Source of the DNA: Amycolatopsis sp. A133
GTDB taxonomy: Bacteria > Actinomycetota > Actinomycetes > Mycobacteriales > Pseudonocardiaceae
Direction: 5' to 3'
Assembly: GCF_031082405.1 (NCBI RefSeq)
Contig: NZ_JAVHJU010000009.1
Span: forward strand, 248,001-312,000
DNA: 64,000 nt
Made by a program: the position numbers and the translations under genes. Shown in pieces: positions 24,903-33,149 of this stretch (within the stretch, counting starts at the first letter, position 1; each line of letters opens with the position of its first letter). The notes under the pieces are model-generated. The model did not search any database. It was given only the letters and a program-made list of their open reading frames with translations, and was not told the origin of the DNA.

Positions 24903-24931
24903 ACGCTAAGGACCCCTTGACAGCCCGTCAA
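24903..24931 (-). promoter_or_regulatory. Promoter of the molybdenum hydroxylase operon
   Basis: On the minus strand TTGACG (24931-24926) and TAGCGT (24908-24903) are 17 bases apart, the housekeeping sigma pattern. The -35 overlaps an inverted repeat TTGAC-GGGCT-GTCAA, a possible operator. Confidence 0.6.
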
Positions 24932-25029
24932 CGCGCAGTAGCCGCGTTCGCCCATCTCTGTGACGAGATGACAGCCGAAGCCGCCGAATGTGTGCGCCGC
25001 CACAGCACCGGACGGCGGAACGGGCTGGT

Positions 25030-25581
25030 TCAGCCGGCGCCACGGGCACGCCGCGCCTGGATCAGGTCCTCCCGGGCCCGGGCGACGCGGGAGCGGACGG
25101 TGCCGACCGGGCAGCCGCAGACATCGGCCGCCTCGGCGTAGGACAGGCCCAGCACCTGGGTCAGGACGAGCACCTCACGCCGGTCCGGCTCCAGCCCGTC
25201 GAGCAGCAGGCGCAGTTCGACGAGGTCCTCGAAGCCGGCCGCGGGGTCGCGGGTGCGTTCGGCGGCGGCTTCCCAGTCGGCGTCGGCGATCTTCGGCCGC
25301 GCCGCGGCGGCCCGGATCTGGTCGACGACGACCCGGCGCGCAATGGACAACAGCCACGTCCGCGACGACGAGCGCCCCGCGAAGCGGCGAAGGCTGCTGA
25401 AGGCGCGAAGGTAGGTCTCCTGCGTCAGGTCGTCGGCCGCGGCGGCGTCGGCGAGGTGGGCGAGGAAGCGCCAGACGTCGACCTGGGTGGCCCGGACCCA
25501 CTCCTCGAGCGCACGTCGATCGCCCCGGCCCGCCGCCATCGCCAACGCCGTGACGCGTTTGTCGTCCTCACCGCGAGTCAT
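25030..25581 (-). CDS. ECF RNA polymerase sigma factor (SigC-like)
   Basis: The 183-residue protein has sigma region 2 (DDLTQETYLRAFSSLRRF, TWLLSIARRVVVDQIR) and region 4 (VLGLSYAEAADVCGCPVGTV then RSRVARAREDLIQ). Sequence character is closest to mycobacterial SigC. No anti-sigma factor gene is adjacent, as for SigC. The ATG at 25581 has TAGATT 7 bases upstream, consistent with a leaderless mRNA. The molybdenum hydroxylase operon follows after 163 bases with its own ordinary promoter. Targets unknown. Confidence 0.9.
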   Translation of the reverse strand: MTRGEDDKRVTALAMAAGRGDRRALEEWVRATQVDVWRFLAHLADAAAADDLTQETYLRAFSSLRRFAGRSSSRTWLLSIARRVVVDQIRAAAARPKIADADWEAAAERTRDPAAGFEDLVELRLLLDGLEPDRREVLVLTQVLGLSYAEAADVCGCPVGTVRSRVARAREDLIQARRARGAG

Positions 25582-25588
25582 GATCGGT

Positions 25589-25594
25589 AATCTA
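25589..25594 (-). promoter_or_regulatory. -10 element of the ECF sigma gene (leaderless)
   Basis: TAGATT on the minus strand ends 7 bases before the ATG at 25581. Confidence 0.5.
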
Positions 25595-25633
25595 GCAGTG
25601 ACCGGTTCCCGCCGGTCCACTATGGACCCGCAA

Positions 25634-25651
25634 CGTATAGGTCGTTATACG
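25634..25651. promoter_or_regulatory. Inverted repeat upstream of the ECF sigma gene
   Basis: CGTATA-GGTCGT-TATACG: perfect 6-bp arms with a 6-base centre. It is AT-rich against a 72% GC background and lies 40-57 bases upstream of the predicted sigma -10 element, a plausible activator or repressor site. Confidence 0.4.
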
Positions 25652-25655
25652 CGGT

Positions 25656-26396
25656 TCAGGCGAACTTCGTCTTCGGGCGCTCCTGCCGCACCCCGTCGAC
25701 GTGGACGTCCACCTTCTCGTCGAGGAACGCCACCAGGCCGGCGACGCGGGTGCTCTCGGGCAGCGGCGCCGGGTAGCTCCAGGCGAGGTCTTCGTGCCCG
25801 GCCACGTCGAAGTGTTCGGCGGCGCCCTTGTACGGGCAGTGCGTCACGACGTCGATCTTTTCGAGCAGGTCCATCCGGACGTCCACGCGGGGCAGGTAGT
25901 ACCGGGTCGGCAGGCCCGTCTCGAACAGCAGGTGCGGGCGCACCGAGTCGGCCACCGTCACGCCGCCCACTTCGATCCGCACGTGGCGGGAGCTCGGCAG
26001 GATGTCCACGCGGACGCCGGGGTCGCGCGGGTGCGTGAAGATCTGTTCGTCCTCTTCGAACCAGTCGAACGCGCCGAACTCGAACCGGACGTGGCCGCGC
26101 AGCTCTTCGATCGGCGAATCCGGGTACTCCAGCGCGCCGTCCACCGCCTCGGCTCGGCCACCCTTTATCGTCGACAGAACAGCTTCTCCGCGACTCGGCG
26201 AGTGCGTCGTCCGGCCGGAGGGGGTGAGAACACCGCTCACGACGTCCGCGCGCGGGATGTAGTACGTGGGGTAGTACGGAACTTCCCACACCAGGAGGGG
26301 GTGCACCGTGTCCGCGACGACCTGCCCGCCGAGGAACACCCGTACCCGTTTCGCGCCGTGTGCCACGCGGACCCGGCCGCGTACCGGAGTGCTCAT
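25656..26396 (-). CDS. Double DUF427 protein
   Basis: The 246-residue protein contains two DUF427 domains in tandem. The first (VRVFLGGQVVADTVHPLLVW, PTYYIPRADV) spans about 15-120 and the second (HVRIEVGGVTVADSVRPHLL, TRYYLPRVDV, THCPYKGAAEHF) about 135-235. DUF427 proteins are small beta-barrel proteins of unknown function, common in actinobacteria; the two-domain form is known. It reads toward the sigma gene 74 bases downstream. No ribosome site stands out at the start. Confidence 0.82.
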   Translation of the reverse strand: MSTPVRGRVRVAHGAKRVRVFLGGQVVADTVHPLLVWEVPYYPTYYIPRADVVSGVLTPSGRTTHSPSRGEAVLSTIKGGRAEAVDGALEYPDSPIEELRGHVRFEFGAFDWFEEDEQIFTHPRDPGVRVDILPSSRHVRIEVGGVTVADSVRPHLLFETGLPTRYYLPRVDVRMDLLEKIDVVTHCPYKGAAEHFDVAGHEDLAWSYPAPLPESTRVAGLVAFLDEKVDVHVDGVRQERPKTKFA

Positions 26397-26496
26397 GCTC
26401 CGGTCAACGGGCCCCGAAGTGCGGGTATTCCGGCGGACTCAAGGGCGGGACGGCTAGCGTGGCGGGCAGCACGAGGACGACAGGAGGCGGGCACCG

Positions 26497-27696
26497 GTGG
26501 CCGGCGTAGAAATCCCCACGGTCGGTACCCCCGCCGGGATGCGCAAGATCAACCAGCGGGCGGTGCTGGACCTGCTGCGCCGCGGCGGACCGGCGACCCG
26601 GCCGCAGGTCGCGAAGGACACCGGGCTGTCGAAGCCGACGGTCAGCCAGGCGCTGCTGGCGCTGGAGGCGGCCGGGCTGGCGCGCCCGACCGGGCAGACG
26701 TCCACCGGCACCGGGCGATCGGCCGTGCTGTACGAGGCCGACCCCACCGCCGGGTACGTGCTGGGGGTCGACATCGGCCGCGAGCACCTCCGGGTCGCGG
26801 TCTCGGACCTCGGCCGCGCGCTGGTGGCGCGCCGCGACGAGCGCAACACGGCCCGCTCCGGCGCGGCGCTGGTCACGGCGGTCGGGAAGATCGCCGCCGA
26901 CGCCGTGGCCGAAGCGGGCCTGACAGCTTCCGACATCGTTGTCCGCGTGGTCGGCTCCCCCGGGGTCGCCGATCCGGACAAGCGGTGCTTCCGGCACGCG
27001 CCGAACCTGCCGGGCTGGGGCCGTGCGGGGCTGATCGACGACCTCGAAGCGGCGCTGGGCCCGGACCTGATGGTCGAGAACGACGCGAACCTCACCGCCG
27101 TCGGCGAGTGGGAGAGCGGCGCGGCGCGCGGCGCGTCGGTGTTCGGCTGCATCACGATCGGCACCGGCGTCGGCATGGGCCTGATGGTCGACGGCCGGGT
27201 GTTCCGCGGCGCGACCGGCGCGGCGGGCGAGATCGGCTACCTCCCGTACGGCCGCACGCGCGCGGCCGACGAGCCCGGCACCCCGCCCGCGCGCGGGCAC
27301 CTCGAAGAGGCGACGGCGGCCCAGTCGGTCGTCCGCGGCGCCCGCGAACTCGGGCTGGGCACGGCAAAATCGGCCCGCGAGGTCTTCCGCTTGGCCCGCG
27401 AAGGCGACGAGCTGGCCCGGCGCGCGGTGGAGACCGAAGCCGATCGCCTGGCGTACACGGTGGCCTCGGTGGCGGCGGTGATCGACCCGGAGCTGATCGT
27501 CCTGGGCGGCGGCATGGGCACGGCCGCGGACCTGCTGCTGGAGCCGATCGACCGCGCGCTGCGCGCGTTCACGCCGCTGGTCCCGAAGGTGGTGCAGGGC
27601 GAACTGGGCGAGGACGCGGTACTGACCGGTGCGATCAGCGTCGGTCTGCGGGCGGCCGAAGGCCTGGTCTTCGACCGCCGCGTGGGTGCCGCCTAA
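26497..27696 (+). CDS. ROK-family transcriptional regulator
   Basis: A 399-residue protein: N-terminal winged helix (LLRRGGPATRPQVAKDTGLS, KPTVSQALLALEAAG) and a ROK sugar-kinase-like domain (GVDIGREHLRVAVSDLG, VENDANLTAVGEWESG, ITIGTGVGMGLMVDG). The usual CxCGxxGCxE zinc motif after EIGYLPYG is missing, replaced by a linker ending GHLEEATAAQ, so it is a regulator or sensor rather than an active kinase with the normal zinc site. Such proteins (NagC/XylR type) repress sugar genes. GTG start 8 bases after AGGAGG. No sugar operon is adjacent; the nearest, GH65, is 3 kb away. Confidence 0.9.
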   Translation: MAGVEIPTVGTPAGMRKINQRAVLDLLRRGGPATRPQVAKDTGLSKPTVSQALLALEAAGLARPTGQTSTGTGRSAVLYEADPTAGYVLGVDIGREHLRVAVSDLGRALVARRDERNTARSGAALVTAVGKIAADAVAEAGLTASDIVVRVVGSPGVADPDKRCFRHAPNLPGWGRAGLIDDLEAALGPDLMVENDANLTAVGEWESGAARGASVFGCITIGTGVGMGLMVDGRVFRGATGAAGEIGYLPYGRTRAADEPGTPPARGHLEEATAAQSVVRGARELGLGTAKSAREVFRLAREGDELARRAVETEADRLAYTVASVAAVIDPELIVLGGGMGTAADLLLEPIDRALRAFTPLVPKVVQGELGEDAVLTGAISVGLRAAEGLVFDRRVGAA

Positions 27697-28172
27697 GCCG
27701 CCCGCCAGGCTTCGCCGCCCGTCGACAGGCGCCAAGGCGTCAAGCGCAGCACCGTGATCTTCGGGTCGCGGTAGTCCTCGCCGCCCAGGATCTTCGGGTC
27801 GTAACCCAGGGGTTCCGGCGTGGCCGCGAACAGGTCCCACAGCTCCTTGCGCGTCTGCTCGTCGTCGGCGAATTCCGCCCGGCACTCCGCCACCGCCACT
27901 TCGTGCTGCGCGTCCCAGTACGAGCACGAAACGTACGGCGACGCCGCCAGGTGCGCGAGCTTCAGCGGCGTCGGGCGGGTGAACAGCCGGCCCGTCAGTC
28001 CGTCCGGGCCCTGCTCCCAGATCGGGTGGACGACCCGCGAGCGCGGCCGGCCCCGGCGGTCGACCGTCGCCAGCGTGCACCAGACGATCCGGTGCGCCAC
28101 GCGCACGAACGCTCCGGCCAGTTCGGCCGGCACTGTGCTCGATTCCACCACGATGCTAGATTCCACAACCAT
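27693..28172 (-). CDS. Pyridoxamine 5'-phosphate oxidase-fold protein
   Basis: The 159-residue protein has the split-barrel flavin fold: VWCTLATVDRRGRPRSRVVHPIWEQGPDG and TRPTPLKLAHLAASPYVSCSYWD have been recognised as strand segments (quoted in parts: WCTLATVDRRGRPRSRVVHP; PLKLAHLAASPYVSCSYWD). Members bind FMN, F420 or heme. The predicted ATG at 28172 overlaps the start codon of the divergent MarR gene within one palindrome, and TAGGAT lies 8 bases upstream. The N terminus holds a small repeat (VVESSIVVESST), so an internal GTG start is possible. It is probably repressed by the MarR protein and shares a 4-base stop overlap with the ROK gene. Confidence 0.8.
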   Translation of the reverse strand: MVVESSIVVESSTVPAELAGAFVRVAHRIVWCTLATVDRRGRPRSRVVHPIWEQGPDGLTGRLFTRPTPLKLAHLAASPYVSCSYWDAQHEVAVAECRAEFADDEQTRKELWDLFAATPEPLGYDPKILGGEDYRDPKITVLRLTPWRLSTGGEAWRAA

Positions 28173-28189
28173 GGTTGTGCATCCTAGCA
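28154..28189. promoter_or_regulatory. Palindrome spanning both start codons of the PPOX/MarR pair
   Basis: CACAACCATGGTTGTG (28164-28179) is a perfect 16-bp palindrome containing both ATG codons, which share the central CATG. Outer arms TGCTAG (28154-28159) and CTAGCA (28184-28189) extend the symmetry. Each -10 (TAGATT at 28157-28162; TAGGAT at 28187-28182) ends 8 bases before its start. It is a strong candidate MarR operator. Confidence 0.7.
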
Positions 28190-28647
28190 CCCTCGACCTG
28201 TCCCTGACCGCGCTCTTCGCGGGCTGGGCGATGACCGACGAGGTCCAGCGGCGGCTCGCGACCCAGGGCTTCGGCGACCTGCGGTTCAACGACGGCGTCG
28301 TGATCCAGCACGTCCTGGCCGCGCCGCTGTCCATCACGGCGCTGGCCGAGCGGATGGGCGTCACGCAGCAGGCGGCGTCGAAGGCGGTCGCGGACCTCGA
28401 ACGCCGGGGACTGCTGCGGCGCGAGGCCGACCCCGCCGACGCGCGCACGAAGCTGCTGCACCTCACCGCCCACGCGGTCGCCGCCGTCGAGGCGACCCGG
28501 GTGCTGCGACGGGAACTCCAGGAGGAACTGGTCGCGGAGCACGGCGCCGGACGCGTCGAGGACGCCCGGGCCCTGCTGGCGGCGGTCATCGGCCGTTACG
28601 GCGGCGACGACGCGATCCGCGCCCGCCGGGTCCGGCCGCCGCGCTGA
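28171..28647 (+). CDS. MarR-family transcriptional regulator
   Basis: A 158-residue MarR winged helix: LSITALAERMGVTQQAASKA (recognition helix-turn-helix), then VADLERRGLLRREADPADAR with the wing DPADARTKLLHLT. The start codon lies inside the palindrome it probably binds, so it is expected to be autoregulated and to control the divergent flavin-fold gene. The SnoaL-like gene begins 51 bases downstream on the same strand and may be co-transcribed. Confidence 0.9.
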   Translation: MVVHPSTLDLSLTALFAGWAMTDEVQRRLATQGFGDLRFNDGVVIQHVLAAPLSITALAERMGVTQQAASKAVADLERRGLLRREADPADARTKLLHLTAHAVAAVEATRVLRRELQEELVAEHGAGRVEDARALLAAVIGRYGGDDAIRARRVRPPR

Positions 28648-28698
28648 TTACCTCCGGCGTAATCGACGCCACTGCCCGGACGGCCGACCATCGGCAGC

Positions 28699-29022
28699 AT
28701 GAGCGAATCCGCGAAGAACCGCATCATCGTCGCCGGCTGCCTGGAAAACCTGTTCGTGCACCAGGACTTCGACGCCGCGAAGGCCGCGCTGCACCCCGAT
28801 TTCGTCACCCACAGCCCCGGGCTGCCCTCCGGCCGCGAGGCGTTCACCGAGGCCGTGAAGAACTCTCCGCTGGCCGGCGCGAACGCGGAGATCAAGCAGA
28901 TCGTCGCCGAGGACGACCTCGTTGTGGTGCACCTGCACGTGGCCGGGCTCGCCGTCGTCGACATCCTGCGCGTCGAGGACGGCCTGCTCGTCGAGCACTG
29001 GGACGTCAAGCAGCCCGTCTAG
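28699..29022 (+). CDS. SnoaL-like / NTF2-fold protein
   Basis: A 107-residue protein of the SnoaL-like polyketide-cyclase/NTF2 fold: CLENLFVHQDFDAAKAALHP, FVTHSPGLPSGREAF and the conserved end GLLVEHWDVKQPV. Members include cyclases, isomerases and unknown small-molecule binders. It follows the MarR gene and ends in a 4-base overlap with the convergent thioesterase (CTAG). The substrate is unknown. Confidence 0.82.
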   Translation: MSESAKNRIIVAGCLENLFVHQDFDAAKAALHPDFVTHSPGLPSGREAFTEAVKNSPLAGANAEIKQIVAEDDLVVVHLHVAGLAVVDILRVEDGLLVEHWDVKQPV

Positions 29023-29519
29023 CGCGTGATCACACAGGTCCCCGACGCCGTGGCCAGCAGTTTGCCCTCGGCGTCGCGGATCTCGCCTTCGGCGAACGCG
29101 ATCCGCGAACCCTCCTTCACCACGCGGCCCGTCGCCCGGATCTCGCCGCGGCCGGCGTGGATCGCGCGCAGGTAGCTCACCTTCAGCTCCACCGACGCGT
29201 AGCCGACGCCGGCCGGCAGGGTCGTGTGCACCGCGCAGCCGACCACCGAGTCCAGCATCGTGGCCGCGACGCCGCCGTGGACCATGCCGATCGGGTTGTA
29301 CAGCGACTCGTCCGGCTCGACCACGGCGACGACCTCGCCGGCCTCGACCCGCTCCCAGCGCATGCCGAAGTGCTCGGCGATCGGCGCGCCCGGGATGCGG
29401 CCTTCGGCGATCGCCGTCATGTACTCCAGACCGGACATCGTGGCGCCGAGCCGGGCCGTCTCCAGCGGGTCCTGCCACGTGATGGTCTTCGAACGGACCG
29501 GTGCTTCGACGTCGGTCAT
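29019..29519 (-). CDS. PaaI-family hotdog thioesterase
   Basis: The 166-residue hotdog-fold protein has the PaaI-type active-site segment NPIGMVHGGVAATMLDSVVG (HGG with the downstream aspartate) and the strand YASVELKVSYLRAI. Such enzymes hydrolyse acyl-CoA thioesters, often aromatic ones. A near-perfect 18-bp palindrome lies 14 bases upstream of the ATG. The start follows GGAGACC. It is divergent from the ArsR regulator at 29644. Confidence 0.87.
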   Translation of the reverse strand: MTDVEAPVRSKTITWQDPLETARLGATMSGLEYMTAIAEGRIPGAPIAEHFGMRWERVEAGEVVAVVEPDESLYNPIGMVHGGVAATMLDSVVGCAVHTTLPAGVGYASVELKVSYLRAIHAGRGEIRATGRVVKEGSRIAFAEGEIRDAEGKLLATASGTCVITR

Positions 29520-29532
29520 GCGGTCTCCTCGA

Positions 29533-29550
29533 TTATGACAGCTGTCTTAA
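29533..29550. promoter_or_regulatory. 18-bp near-perfect palindrome upstream of the thioesterase
   Basis: TTATGACAGCTGTCTTAA is symmetric apart from one base pair; its centre GACAGCTGTC is perfect. A second, overlapping repeat CTGTC-TTAAC-GACAG covers 29542-29556. The pattern resembles a TetR or MarR site; no such regulator is adjacent, only an ArsR protein. Confidence 0.5.
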
Positions 29551-29643
29551 CGACAGCGTCGTCCGCGGGAGGAGCGATCGTCAAGCGCGGCGTGACCCAG
29601 ACCACCGGTGGTCCGCCCGCGCCGCGGGTGGAATCATCCGGGG

Positions 29644-30012
29644 GTGGACACCGACCGCAAGCTGATCGACCCGGAGCGCGTCGCGGCGGCGGTCGACGGG
29701 CTCGGTGACCGCGCCGTCATCGACGAGTGGGCCCGGCGCTTCTCCGTCGTCGCCGACCCCTCGCGGCTGGCACTGCTGGTCTCCATCCACTACGCCCGCG
29801 AGATCAGCGTCACCGACCTCGCCGCGGCCACCGGCATGACCGACACCGCGGTCTCGCAGGCGTTGCGGCTGCTGCGAGCGCACGGGCTGGTCACGGCGCA
29901 CCGCACCGGCCGGGTGGTGCGGTACCGGCTCGCGGACGCGACCGTGCACGAACTCATCCACCGGGTGCGCCCGCACCCCGGACAAACTGTGGAGGACAGC
30001 GAACACCGGTAG
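29644..30012 (+). CDS. ArsR/SmtB-family transcriptional regulator
   Basis: A 122-residue winged helix: VVADPSRLALLVSIHYAREI, the helix-turn-helix TDLAAATGMTDTAVSQALRLL and wing TGRVVRYRLADATVHELIHR. The histidines in the C-terminal helix (HELIHRVRPHP) are placed like the metal site of zinc/nickel sensors such as NmtR or KmtR, but the assignment is tentative. GTG start. The stop TAG doubles as the first bases of the -10 element for the next gene. Confidence 0.85.
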   Translation: MDTDRKLIDPERVAAAVDGLGDRAVIDEWARRFSVVADPSRLALLVSIHYAREISVTDLAAATGMTDTAVSQALRLLRAHGLVTAHRTGRVVRYRLADATVHELIHRVRPHPGQTVEDSEHR

Positions 30013-30015
30013 CGT
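30010..30015 (+). promoter_or_regulatory. -10 element of the HAD phosphatase/mutase gene, overlapping the ArsR stop
   Basis: TAGCGT ends 6 bases before the ATG at 30022, and its first three bases are the stop codon of the ArsR gene. A leaderless start is likely. Confidence 0.5.
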
Positions 30016-30021
30016 GCGGGC

Positions 30022-30753
30022 ATGACGGGATTGCCCGAGACCATCACCGCCTGCCTGTTCGACCTCGACGGAGTATTGACCGGCACGGCGATCCTCCACC
30101 GCGAGGCCTGGAAGCGGACCTTCGACGAATTCCTCCGCGTCCGCGACGGCGCCGGGTTCGCGGAGTTCACCGACCACGACTACGCGGCCTTTGTGGACGG
30201 CCGCCCGCGCGCCGACGGCGTGCGGGAGTTCCTGCGGTCACGCGGGATCGTGCTGCCCGAGGGCGAGCCGGACGACCCCGTGGACGCCCCGACCGTCAAC
30301 GGCGTCGGCAACCGCAAGAACGAGCTGGTCCTCAAGATCATCGACGAGCGCGGCGTCAACCCCTACCCGGGTTCGGTGCGCTACCTCGAAGCGGCCAAGG
30401 CGGCCGGCCTGCGGATCGCGGTCGTGACGTCGTCGGCCAACGGCGCCAAGGTGCTCGACGGGGCCGACCTGAGCAAGTACGTCGAGGCGCGCATCGATGG
30501 CATCGTGCTCCGCGAACAGCACCTGCGGGGCAAGCCGGCCCCGGACACGTTCCTGGCCGGCGCCGCGGCGCTCGGCGTCGAACCCGCGCACGCGGCCGTC
30601 TTCGAGGACGCCCAGTCCGGCGTCCAGGCCGGGAAGGCGGGGGGCTTCGGGTACGTCGTCGGCGTGAACCGGGCCGACCAGGCCGAAGAACTGCGGGCCC
30701 ACGGGGCCGACATCGTCGTCGACGACCTCGCCGACCTCCTGGAGGACCGATGA
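30022..30753 (+). CDS. HAD-family beta-phosphoglucomutase-like protein
   Basis: The 243-residue HAD protein has motif I FDLDGVLTGTA (nucleophile plus general acid aspartate), motif II VVTSSANG, motif III lysine in GKPAPDTFLAG and motif IV FEDAQSGVQAGKAGG. It overlaps the GH65 gene by ATGA, and this pairing is typical: the phosphorylase releases beta-glucose 1-phosphate, which beta-phosphoglucomutase turns into glucose 6-phosphate. The cytoplasmic pathway would feed trehalose, maltose or kojibiose into glycolysis. Confidence 0.9.
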   Translation: MTGLPETITACLFDLDGVLTGTAILHREAWKRTFDEFLRVRDGAGFAEFTDHDYAAFVDGRPRADGVREFLRSRGIVLPEGEPDDPVDAPTVNGVGNRKNELVLKIIDERGVNPYPGSVRYLEAAKAAGLRIAVVTSSANGAKVLDGADLSKYVEARIDGIVLREQHLRGKPAPDTFLAGAAALGVEPAHAAVFEDAQSGVQAGKAGGFGYVVGVNRADQAEELRAHGADIVVDDLADLLEDR

Positions 30754-33149
30754 CCGAACGGCACGGCTACGAGTGCGCGCCCTGGGAACTGCGGTGGCGC
30801 GGCATGGACGTCGACGCCCTGCAGCGCACCGAATCGGCGTTCGCGCTGTCCAACGGCCACATCGGGCTGCGCGGCACCCTCGAGGAGGCCGAGCCGCGCG
30901 GGCTGCCGGGGACGTACCTCAACGGCTTCTACGAACAGCACGAACTCCCCTACGCCGAAGCCGGCTACGGCTACCCGGAAGAGGGCCAGACCGTCGTCAA
31001 CGTGACCGACGGCAAGATCATCCGGCTGCTCGTCGAGGACGAACCGCTCGACATGCGCTACGGCGCGGCCACCGCGCACGACCGGGTGCTCGACTTCCGC
31101 AAGGGCACGCTGAGCCGGACCACGGAGTGGTCGTCGCCGACCGGGCGGCGGGTCCGCGTGCGCACCGAACGGCTGGTGTCGTTCACCCAGCGCGCGACCG
31201 CCGCGATCCGGTACGAGGTCGAGCCGCTCGACGAGGACCTGCAGCTGGTCGTCCAGTCCGACCTGCTGGCCAACGAGCCGATCGAGTCCGACACCAGCGA
31301 CCCGCGGGTGGCCGCCGCGCTGGAATCCCCGCTGGTCAGCGAGTTCCACCGCGCGTCGGAGTACAACGCCGTGCTGGTGCACCAGACCCGCCGGTCCGGG
31401 CTGCGGATGGCCGCGGCGATGGACCACAAGATCGAGGTGGACGACGGGATCCGCGCCCGCATCCACGCCGAGGAGGACCTCGCGCGGCTGACCGTCGCGG
31501 TCGACGTGCCCAAGGGCGGCCGGCTGCGGATCACCAAGTTCCTCGCCTACGGCTGGTCCGCGCAGCGCTCGGTGCCCGCGCTGCGGTCGCAGGTCGAGGC
31601 GGCGCTGGCCGGCGCCCGCCAGACGGGCTGGAAGGGTCTGCTCACCGAGCAGCGCGAGTTCCTGGACGACTACTGGGCCACCTCGGACATCGAGATCGAG
31701 GGCGATCCCGAATTGCAGCAGGCCGTTCGCTTCGCCCTGTTCCACATCCTGCAGGCCGGGGCCCGCGGGGAGAGCCGCGCGATCGCCGGCAAGGGGCTGA
31801 CCGGGCCCGGCTACGACGGGCACGCCTTCTGGGACACCGAATCCTTCGTCCTGCCGGTGCTCACCTACACCGTCCCGGACGCGGCGCGCGACGCCCTGCG
31901 GTGGCGGCACTCCACAATGGACAAGGCGCGGGAACGCGCGCACCAGCTCGGCTTGCGGGGCGCGGCGTTCCCGTGGCGGTCGATCAACGGCGCCGAGTGC
32001 TCGGCGTACTGGCCGGCGGGCACGGCGGCGTTCCACGTCAGCGCGGACATCGCCGACGCCGTCCTGCGTTACCTCAACGCGACCGGCGACGAGCAGTTCG
32101 AACGCGACTACGGCACCGAGCTGCTGCTGGAAACCGCGCGGCTGTGGGCGTCGCTCGGCCACCACGACCGGCACGGCGCGTTCCGCATCGACGGCGTCAC
32201 CGGACCGGACGAGTACTCGGCGGTGGCGGACAACAACGTCTACACGAACCTGATGGCGCGGCGGAACCTGCAGGCGGCGGCGGAATCGTGCGAGCGGCAC
32301 GCGGGAGTGGCGGCGCGCTTCGGCGTCGACACCGTGGAGCTGGACTCCTGGCGTGCGGCCGCCGCGGCGATGTACCTGCCCTACGACGCGGAACTCGGGG
32401 TGCACCCCCAGTCGGAGGGGTTCCTCGACCACGACGAGTGGGACTACGAGGGCACCGATCAGGCGCACTACCCGCTGCTGCTGCACTTCCCGTACTTCGA
32501 CCTCTACCGCAAGCAGGTCGTGAAGCAGGCGGATCTGGTGCTGGCACTGCACTTGTGCGGCGACTCGTTCAGCCCGGAGGAGAAGGCCCGCGACTTCGCG
32601 TACTACGAAGCGAGGACCGTGCGCGACTCCTCGCTGTCGGCGGGGACGCAGGCGGTGGTCGCGGCCGAGGTGGGGCACCTGGAGCTGGCCTACGACTACC
32701 TCGCCGAAGCCGCGCTGACCGATCTGCACGACGTGCACAACAACGTGCGCAACGGCCTGCACATGGCGTCGCTGGCCGGGGCGTGGCAGGGCACCGTGGC
32801 CGGGTTCGGCGGTCTGCGCGACCACGGCGGGACGCTGGCGTTCTCCCCGCGGCTGCCGCCGCAGCTGGGCCGGATCACCTTCCGCCTGATGTTCCGCGGC
32901 ACCCGGTTCCAGGTCGAGATCGACCCCGACCAGGCCACCTACCACGTGGTCGCCGGTGCGCCGCTGGAAGTGCTGCACCACGGCGAGCGCATCACCGTCA
33001 CGGCGGAGCCGCAGCGGTACGCGATCCCGAAGATCGACGCGGGCACCCCGCCGAAGCAGCCCCCGGGCCGGGCGCCGATGCGGCGTGACTCGGAAGAAGT
33101 GCGTCAGTACGCGGAGCCGGCCAACCCGATCACCGAGGAAGGTCGCTAG
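30750..33149 (+). CDS. Glycoside hydrolase family 65 disaccharide phosphorylase
   Basis: A 799-residue GH65 protein of normal length. It has the N-terminal beta-sandwich, the (alpha/alpha)6 catalytic barrel with FWDTESFVLPVLTYT and the general acid glutamate in DGVTGPDEYSAVADNN (about residue 488, close to Glu487 of maltose phosphorylase), and a C-terminal beta domain. GH65 enzymes split trehalose, maltose, kojibiose or nigerose with phosphate. Start ATG overlaps the HAD stop and follows GGAGG. The specificity loop cannot be read with confidence by eye. The 3' end overlaps a small convergent gene by 20 bases. Confidence 0.92.
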   Translation: MTERHGYECAPWELRWRGMDVDALQRTESAFALSNGHIGLRGTLEEAEPRGLPGTYLNGFYEQHELPYAEAGYGYPEEGQTVVNVTDGKIIRLLVEDEPLDMRYGAATAHDRVLDFRKGTLSRTTEWSSPTGRRVRVRTERLVSFTQRATAAIRYEVEPLDEDLQLVVQSDLLANEPIESDTSDPRVAAALESPLVSEFHRASEYNAVLVHQTRRSGLRMAAAMDHKIEVDDGIRARIHAEEDLARLTVAVDVPKGGRLRITKFLAYGWSAQRSVPALRSQVEAALAGARQTGWKGLLTEQREFLDDYWATSDIEIEGDPELQQAVRFALFHILQAGARGESRAIAGKGLTGPGYDGHAFWDTESFVLPVLTYTVPDAARDALRWRHSTMDKARERAHQLGLRGAAFPWRSINGAECSAYWPAGTAAFHVSADIADAVLRYLNATGDEQFERDYGTELLLETARLWASLGHHDRHGAFRIDGVTGPDEYSAVADNNVYTNLMARRNLQAAAESCERHAGVAARFGVDTVELDSWRAAAAAMYLPYDAELGVHPQSEGFLDHDEWDYEGTDQAHYPLLLHFPYFDLYRKQVVKQADLVLALHLCGDSFSPEEKARDFAYYEARTVRDSSLSAGTQAVVAAEVGHLELAYDYLAEAALTDLHDVHNNVRNGLHMASLAGAWQGTVAGFGGLRDHGGTLAFSPRLPPQLGRITFRLMFRGTRFQVEIDPDQATYHVVAGAPLEVLHHGERITVTAEPQRYAIPKIDAGTPPKQPPGRAPMRRDSEEVRQYAEPANPITEEGR

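Noticed and set aside
29727..30749. An N-terminal extension of the GH65 protein through the HAD gene
   Set aside because: The extension is low-complexity in that frame; GH65 begins normally at the ATG at 30750, which overlaps the HAD stop and has GGAGG upstream.
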